Below are positions 5,315-8,205 of a DNA stretch of 8,205 nucleotides, piece by piece. The stretch comes from an uncultured beta proteobacterium (GTDB lineage Bacteria; Pseudomonadota; Gammaproteobacteria; Burkholderiales; Rhodocyclaceae), in assembly GCA_903910495.1 (NCBI GenBank), contig CAIVZW010000543.1, forward strand, positions 1 through 8,205. Direction: 5' to 3'. The position numbers and the translations under genes were made by a program. Under the pieces are notes generated by a model, which was given only the letters and a program-made list of their open reading frames with translations, was not told where the DNA came from and ran no database searches. Positions within the stretch are counted from its first letter, which is position 1. Each line of letters begins with the position of its first letter.

Positions 5315-7213
5315 TCATTTCCCGAAACGGGCGGCCGGTGGCAGCCGCATTTCAGGCGTGAAAAAACAGATTGTGTTGCGCCCCTCCGCCTTGGCCTCGT
5401 ACATGGCGAGATCGGCTTGCTTGAGCAGTTCCTGCGCTGTGGACTGATGGTCGGAGAACAGGGTGATGCCAATGCTGGCCGTGTTCTGATGTGCGTAAGC
5501 TTCCAGGTCGTAAGGCTGGCTGAGCGTTGCGAGGATTTTCTGACCAACCGTTTCGGCCTGTGCGGCGGTTTCCTCAAGAAGCGTACTCAGATCGGCCAGC
5601 ATGACGACAAATTCATCACCGCCAATGCGCGATACGGTATCGCCCTCGCGAATGCAGGATGAAAGCCGTTGGGCAACTTGTTGCAGGAGTAGATCCCCCT
5701 TGTCATGTCCCTGGGTATCATTAAGGATCTTGAATTTGTCGAGGTCGAGGAATAGCAGCGCACCCTGACGTCCGCTGCGGGCGCTCGACGCAAGGGTCTG
5801 CTGCAGTCGGTCAAGCAGCAGGCGCCGGTTGGGCAGGCGGGTCAGCGGGTCATAAAAGGCCAGGTGCCTGATTTCGTCTTCGGCTGCTTTGCGCTGGGTA
5901 ATATCGGTTAGTGTGCCAACATAGTGGGTGATCTGGCCGGCATCGTTCTTGACGGCGGTAATGGTCAGCCATACGGGATAGATCTCACCGTTCTTGCGGC
6001 GGTTCCATATCTCACCCTGCCATGATCCCCTGGTGGCGATGAGTTCCCACATTTCCGCATAAAACGCGGCGTCATGGCGACCTGATTTGAGCAGGCGCGG
6101 CGAGTGGCCGTTAACATCATCGACGCTATAGCCGGTAACGCGGGTGAAGGCGGCATTGACGCGGAGGATTTTCTGATCGGCATCGGTGATGACCATGCCT
6201 TCCTGCGACTCGAAGGCTGTGGCCGCGATACGGATCTCCTCTTCGGCCTGTTTCAGCCCGCTAATGTCCTGTGTGATACCCAGGCAGCGCGTGGGTCGGC
6301 CGCTTGAATCGAACTCCAGTTCGGCTCTCTGGCAAATCCAGCGGGTCTTGCTGGCGATCCGGATTCGATGTTCGTTGAACAGGGGCTTTCCCTTGAGGGC
6401 CTCTTCCCAGGCACGATTCAGCATGCGCAGATCATCGGGATGAACATGTCTCAGATAGTCACGGCGGCTAGCTAAGGTGTCCTCGGGTACCGCAAAAATA
6501 CGGCAGGTTTCCGCCGACATGACAATCCTGTCACTGGCAAAGTCGTACACCCAACTGCCAATATGGGCGACGGATTGAGCCATGTTCAGGTCGAACGCGA
6601 TGGCCTGGGCTTCTGCCCTGCGTTGAGCCAGGTCGCGGCTCAGCCTTTCCACCTCGTCCAGGCGGCGGCGGTGTGAACGCACGAGAAAGACGATCAGGAA
6701 AGCCGAGAAAATAATGCACGAAATCTGGATTAGTCCATACATAGCGGTCGCTGTCGGCGAATGGACCGGCAGCATTTCCCAGAGTTCGGCCAGAAGCAGG
6801 GCAAGGGTGGCCATTGTGCTGATGACGGCCAGAAGAACTGCGCTGCGTATCCCGAACAGCCAGCCACCAAACATGACAATCAGCGGATAGATGCCGACAA
6901 TCGTGCCATGAACACCGCCATAGAAGAAGAGAACAATCGTCACAATCGTCAGCGTTGACCAGATCAGTGTGGCGAGAGCCGTGCGTGCCTTGCCCTTTGC
7001 GATAAGGAACAGCACCGCCATCGACACCAGCAACTGCAGGGCCGGCCCGATGTTGCGCAGGGGCTGATCCGGACAATAATGGTAGACGATGAGCAGGAAG
7101 CCCAGCGAAGCGAACAGGACCAGCCAGGCGGTGAATTTCAGGAAAACAAGCGGCAGCTCCCATGACAAGGGACCATCGGTTGAGCGCTCAACAGGAGGCT
7201 GCTTCTCTTCCAT
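5315..7213 (-). CDS. Membrane-bound PAS-PAS-GGDEF diguanylate cyclase
   Basis: The 632-residue protein would make cyclic di-GMP from two GTP in response to signals sensed at the membrane and by its PAS domains. About six hydrophobic helices (22-44, 58-73, 80-98, 103-121, 123-141, 155-178) form the N-terminal domain, followed by a charged linker (about 180-205). PAS 1 (about 208-320) ends in ITQDISGLKQAEEEI and PAS 2 (about 328-440) ends in TDITQRKAAEDEI, both typical PAC ends. The GGDEF domain (about 450-620) has the opening DPLTRLPNR (455-463), the FLDLDKFK metal-binding segment (488-495) and an intact GGDEF (531-535). An RxxD inhibitory I-site (522-525) stands exactly five residues before it, so an active enzyme with product inhibition is expected. 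No EAL domain follows, and the chain ends about 13 residues after the last conserved segment (CFFTPEM). The start has no Shine-Dalgarno and is preceded by a hairpin. Signals and partners are unknown. Confidence 0.93.
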   Translation of the reverse strand: MEEKQPPVERSTDGPLSWELPLVFLKFTAWLVLFASLGFLLIVYHYCPDQPLRNIGPALQLLVSMAVLFLIAKGKARTALATLIWSTLTIVTIVLFFYGGVHGTIVGIYPLIVMFGGWLFGIRSAVLLAVISTMATLALLLAELWEMLPVHSPTATAMYGLIQISCIIFSAFLIVFLVRSHRRRLDEVERLSRDLAQRRAEAQAIAFDLNMAQSVAHIGSWVYDFASDRIVMSAETCRIFAVPEDTLASRRDYLRHVHPDDLRMLNRAWEEALKGKPLFNEHRIRIASKTRWICQRAELEFDSSGRPTRCLGITQDISGLKQAEEEIRIAATAFESQEGMVITDADQKILRVNAAFTRVTGYSVDDVNGHSPRLLKSGRHDAAFYAEMWELIATRGSWQGEIWNRRKNGEIYPVWLTITAVKNDAGQITHYVGTLTDITQRKAAEDEIRHLAFYDPLTRLPNRRLLLDRLQQTLASSARSGRQGALLFLDLDKFKILNDTQGHDKGDLLLQQVAQRLSSCIREGDTVSRIGGDEFVVMLADLSTLLEETAAQAETVGQKILATLSQPYDLEAYAHQNTASIGITLFSDHQSTAQELLKQADLAMYEAKAEGRNTICFFTPEMRLPPAARFGK

Positions 7214-7215
7214 GA

Positions 7216-7230
7216 GTATTGACGCAATAC
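7216..7230 (-). promoter_or_regulatory. Perfect hairpin directly before the cyclase start codon
   Basis: GTATTG (7216-7221) and CAATAC (7225-7230) are exact inverted repeats around a three-base loop. They end two bases before the cyclase ATG, where the ribosome binding site should be, and no Shine-Dalgarno is visible. In the mRNA this could fold into a 6-bp stem that limits ribosome access. As DNA it could be a small operator. The structure is seen in the sequence; its role is inferred. Confidence 0.4.
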
Positions 7231-7232
7231 AT

Positions 7233-7255
7233 TGGTCATTATTGACTATAGACCA
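7233..7255 (-). promoter_or_regulatory. Inverted repeat around a possible -10 box of the cyclase gene
   Basis: TGGTC (7233-7237) and GACCA (7251-7255) flank 13 bases. On the minus strand the repeat contains TATAGT (7245-7250), a fair -10 hexamer that would start a leader of about 25 bases. No recognisable -35 lies 16-18 bases upstream, so this may be an activator-dependent or alternative-sigma promoter, or simply chance. The repeat could be a regulator site overlapping the promoter. Confidence 0.3.
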
Positions 7256-7305
7256 GGATGCTGATCATTGGCGAAAAATATTACGTAAGGATAGCTATGT
7301 CAGCA

Positions 7306-7325
7306 GCAAACGGACATTCGTTAGC
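7306..7325 (-). terminator. Weak hairpin after the NamZ gene, doubtful terminator
   Basis: In the minus-strand transcript GCTAACG and CGTTTGC pair at six of seven positions around a six-base loop, eight bases after the NamZ stop. No T-run follows, so rho-independent termination is unlikely. It could slow polymerase or protect a 3' end. It matters for whether the cyclase gene is read through from NamZ. Confidence 0.2.
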
Positions 7326-7332
7326 GGATAAA

Positions 7333-8205
7333 TCAATACAGCATGAACTCCGCTCGCGCGGCCTCCCAGGCTGCTTCATCCGGCTGGGTCAGTGCCTCCA
7401 GATCAGCGGGCGTTGACGCTGGATTGTCGACCCACTCGCGCAGCAGCGGGCTGCCATTGATCAGGTCGATGGCTAGCCGTTCGTGCTCGTATTCGTAGGC
7501 GAAGTCGCGCCACAGCGGGTAGTCCGGCTGCAAGCGTCGCAGGGCCTTGAACGCCAGGCTCTGCACACGCCACGGACGAAAGCTGGCGTGCTGGTAACTC
7601 TCGTATTCCACGTGGATCTGAACGCCGTTGCACAGCTTGCCGGCATGCTTGTGAAAGGTCGGTTCGAACCAGCAGTCGCGCAAGCGGCAACCGGCAAGCC
7701 ATTGCGGAGCAAGGGCGAGCATCTCGCTGATCAGGGCGCGGGTGTCAATGTCCGGTGCGCCGAAGAGTTCGAGCGGGCGGGTCGTGCCGCGGCCTTCCGA
7801 GAGCGTCGTGCCTTCGAGCATCACCGTTCCCGCATAGCAGCGTGCCATCGAGAGGTTGGGCGCATTCGGACTGGGATTGATCCACGCCCGTTCGCCGAGC
7901 GGCCAGCCGTAACCGGGAGCAGCCTCGGGCTTCCAGCCGTGCATGGCAATGACTTTGCAGTCGACATTGAGTTTGAGCGTGGAGATGAACCACAGCGCCA
8001 GTTCGCCTATGGTCAGGCCGTGGCGCATGGGCAGGGGGCCGGCACCGACAAAGCTCTCCCAGCCGGTGCGCAGCAGCAGCCCTTCGATCAGTCGGCCGGC
8101 AGGATTGGGGCGGTCGAGTATCCACACGGTCTTGCCGAATTCGGCAGCGCTTTCGAGCAGGTAGCGCAGGGTAGTGATGAAGGTGTAGATGCGGCAGCCG
8201 AGGTC
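7333..8205 (-). CDS. namZ: NamZ/DUF1343 exo-beta-N-acetylmuramidase, 5' end outside window
   Basis: The visible 290 residues belong to the DUF1343 family. Its studied member, Bacillus subtilis NamZ (YbbC, family GH171), removes MurNAc from the non-reducing end of peptidoglycan fragments during cell-wall recycling. The frame is open to the right edge, beginning DLGCRIYTFITTLRYLLESA and running into VWILDRPNPAGRLIEG, as in other DUF1343 proteins. Further family-like segments are ESFVGAGPLPMRHGLTIGELALWF, WINPSPNAPNL, MLEGTTLSEGRGTTRPLELFGAP (a very typical stretch) and the C-terminal CNGVQIHV region. The first ATG in view (8127) is internal, not the start. About 100-130 N-terminal residues, including any signal peptide, should lie outside the window. 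No other muropeptide-recycling gene is visible. The cyclase gene follows on the same strand after 119 bases. The family call is firm; the substrate is inferred from the one characterised relative. Confidence 0.9.
   Translation of the reverse strand, partial: DLGCRIYTFITTLRYLLESAAEFGKTVWILDRPNPAGRLIEGLLLRTGWESFVGAGPLPMRHGLTIGELALWFISTLKLNVDCKVIAMHGWKPEAAPGYGWPLGERAWINPSPNAPNLSMARCYAGTVMLEGTTLSEGRGTTRPLELFGAPDIDTRALISEMLALAPQWLAGCRLRDCWFEPTFHKHAGKLCNGVQIHVEYESYQHASFRPWRVQSLAFKALRRLQPDYPLWRDFAYEYEHERLAIDLINGSPLLREWVDNPASTPADLEALTQPDEAAWEAARAEFMLY

Noticed and set aside
5315..5380. Truncation of an EAL domain after the GGDEF domain
   Set aside because: The protein ends in PPAARFGK soon after the GGDEF domain, and the bases beyond the stop show no EAL-like coding in any frame. 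GGDEF-only proteins are common, so there is no evidence of decay.
8127..8127. ATG at 8127 as the start of the NamZ gene
   Set aside because: The frame remains open to the window edge, and the residues encoded upstream (ending VWILDRPNP) match the DUF1343 family, so this Met is lost in or near the conserved core and is not the start.

Overview
The window looks like an ordinary chromosomal stretch from a G+C-rich Gram-negative bacterium. It is most likely a betaproteobacterium close to Rhodocyclales (Dechloromonas/Azonexus-like). This rests on the gene families: a TIGR02281-type clan AA aspartic protease, the CobD/CbiB-like membrane protein common in Betaproteobacteria, an HlyD/RND adaptor, and a PAS-GGDEF protein. 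The placement is inferred from protein character, not from a search. There are nine protein-coding genes, two of them cut by the window ends. I see no rRNA, tRNA, CRISPR array, insertion sequence or phage gene, and no intergenic gap exceeds about 160 bases.

Left part, minus strand (1-2535): a stand-alone class I glutamine amidotransferase, then a TetR-family regulator, then a periplasmic adaptor of an RND-type efflux pump that runs off the left edge. The TetR and adaptor genes overlap by ATGA and form an operon. The pump permease would be expected just outside the window. The TetR gene has a readable promoter (TTGATT-N17-TACAAT). A 22-bp inverted repeat abuts its -10 box and covers the likely transcription start, as expected for an autoregulated efflux operon.

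Middle part, plus strand (2534-5157): an exported retropepsin-like aspartic protease, an 87-residue protein of unknown function, a CoA-type Nudix hydrolase and a CobD/CbiB-family membrane protein. The first three are tightly packed: the protease stop codon lies in the Shine-Dalgarno of the small gene, and the small gene overlaps the Nudix gene. The protease and amidotransferase diverge from one another, and their likely start codons share a CATG.

Right part, minus strand (5315-8205): the 3' two-thirds or so of a NamZ/DUF1343 exo-beta-N-acetylmuramidase, a 117-base gap, then a complete diguanylate cyclase with a six-helix membrane domain, two PAS domains and a GGDEF domain with an intact I-site. 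The gap carries a perfect 6-bp hairpin two bases before the cyclase start codon and a second inverted repeat around a possible -10 box.

I found no clearly new multi-gene system. The points most worth following are the TetR operator/promoter (which also corrects the regulator's start), the shared divergent start site, the unknown 87-residue protein, and the control region of the cyclase.
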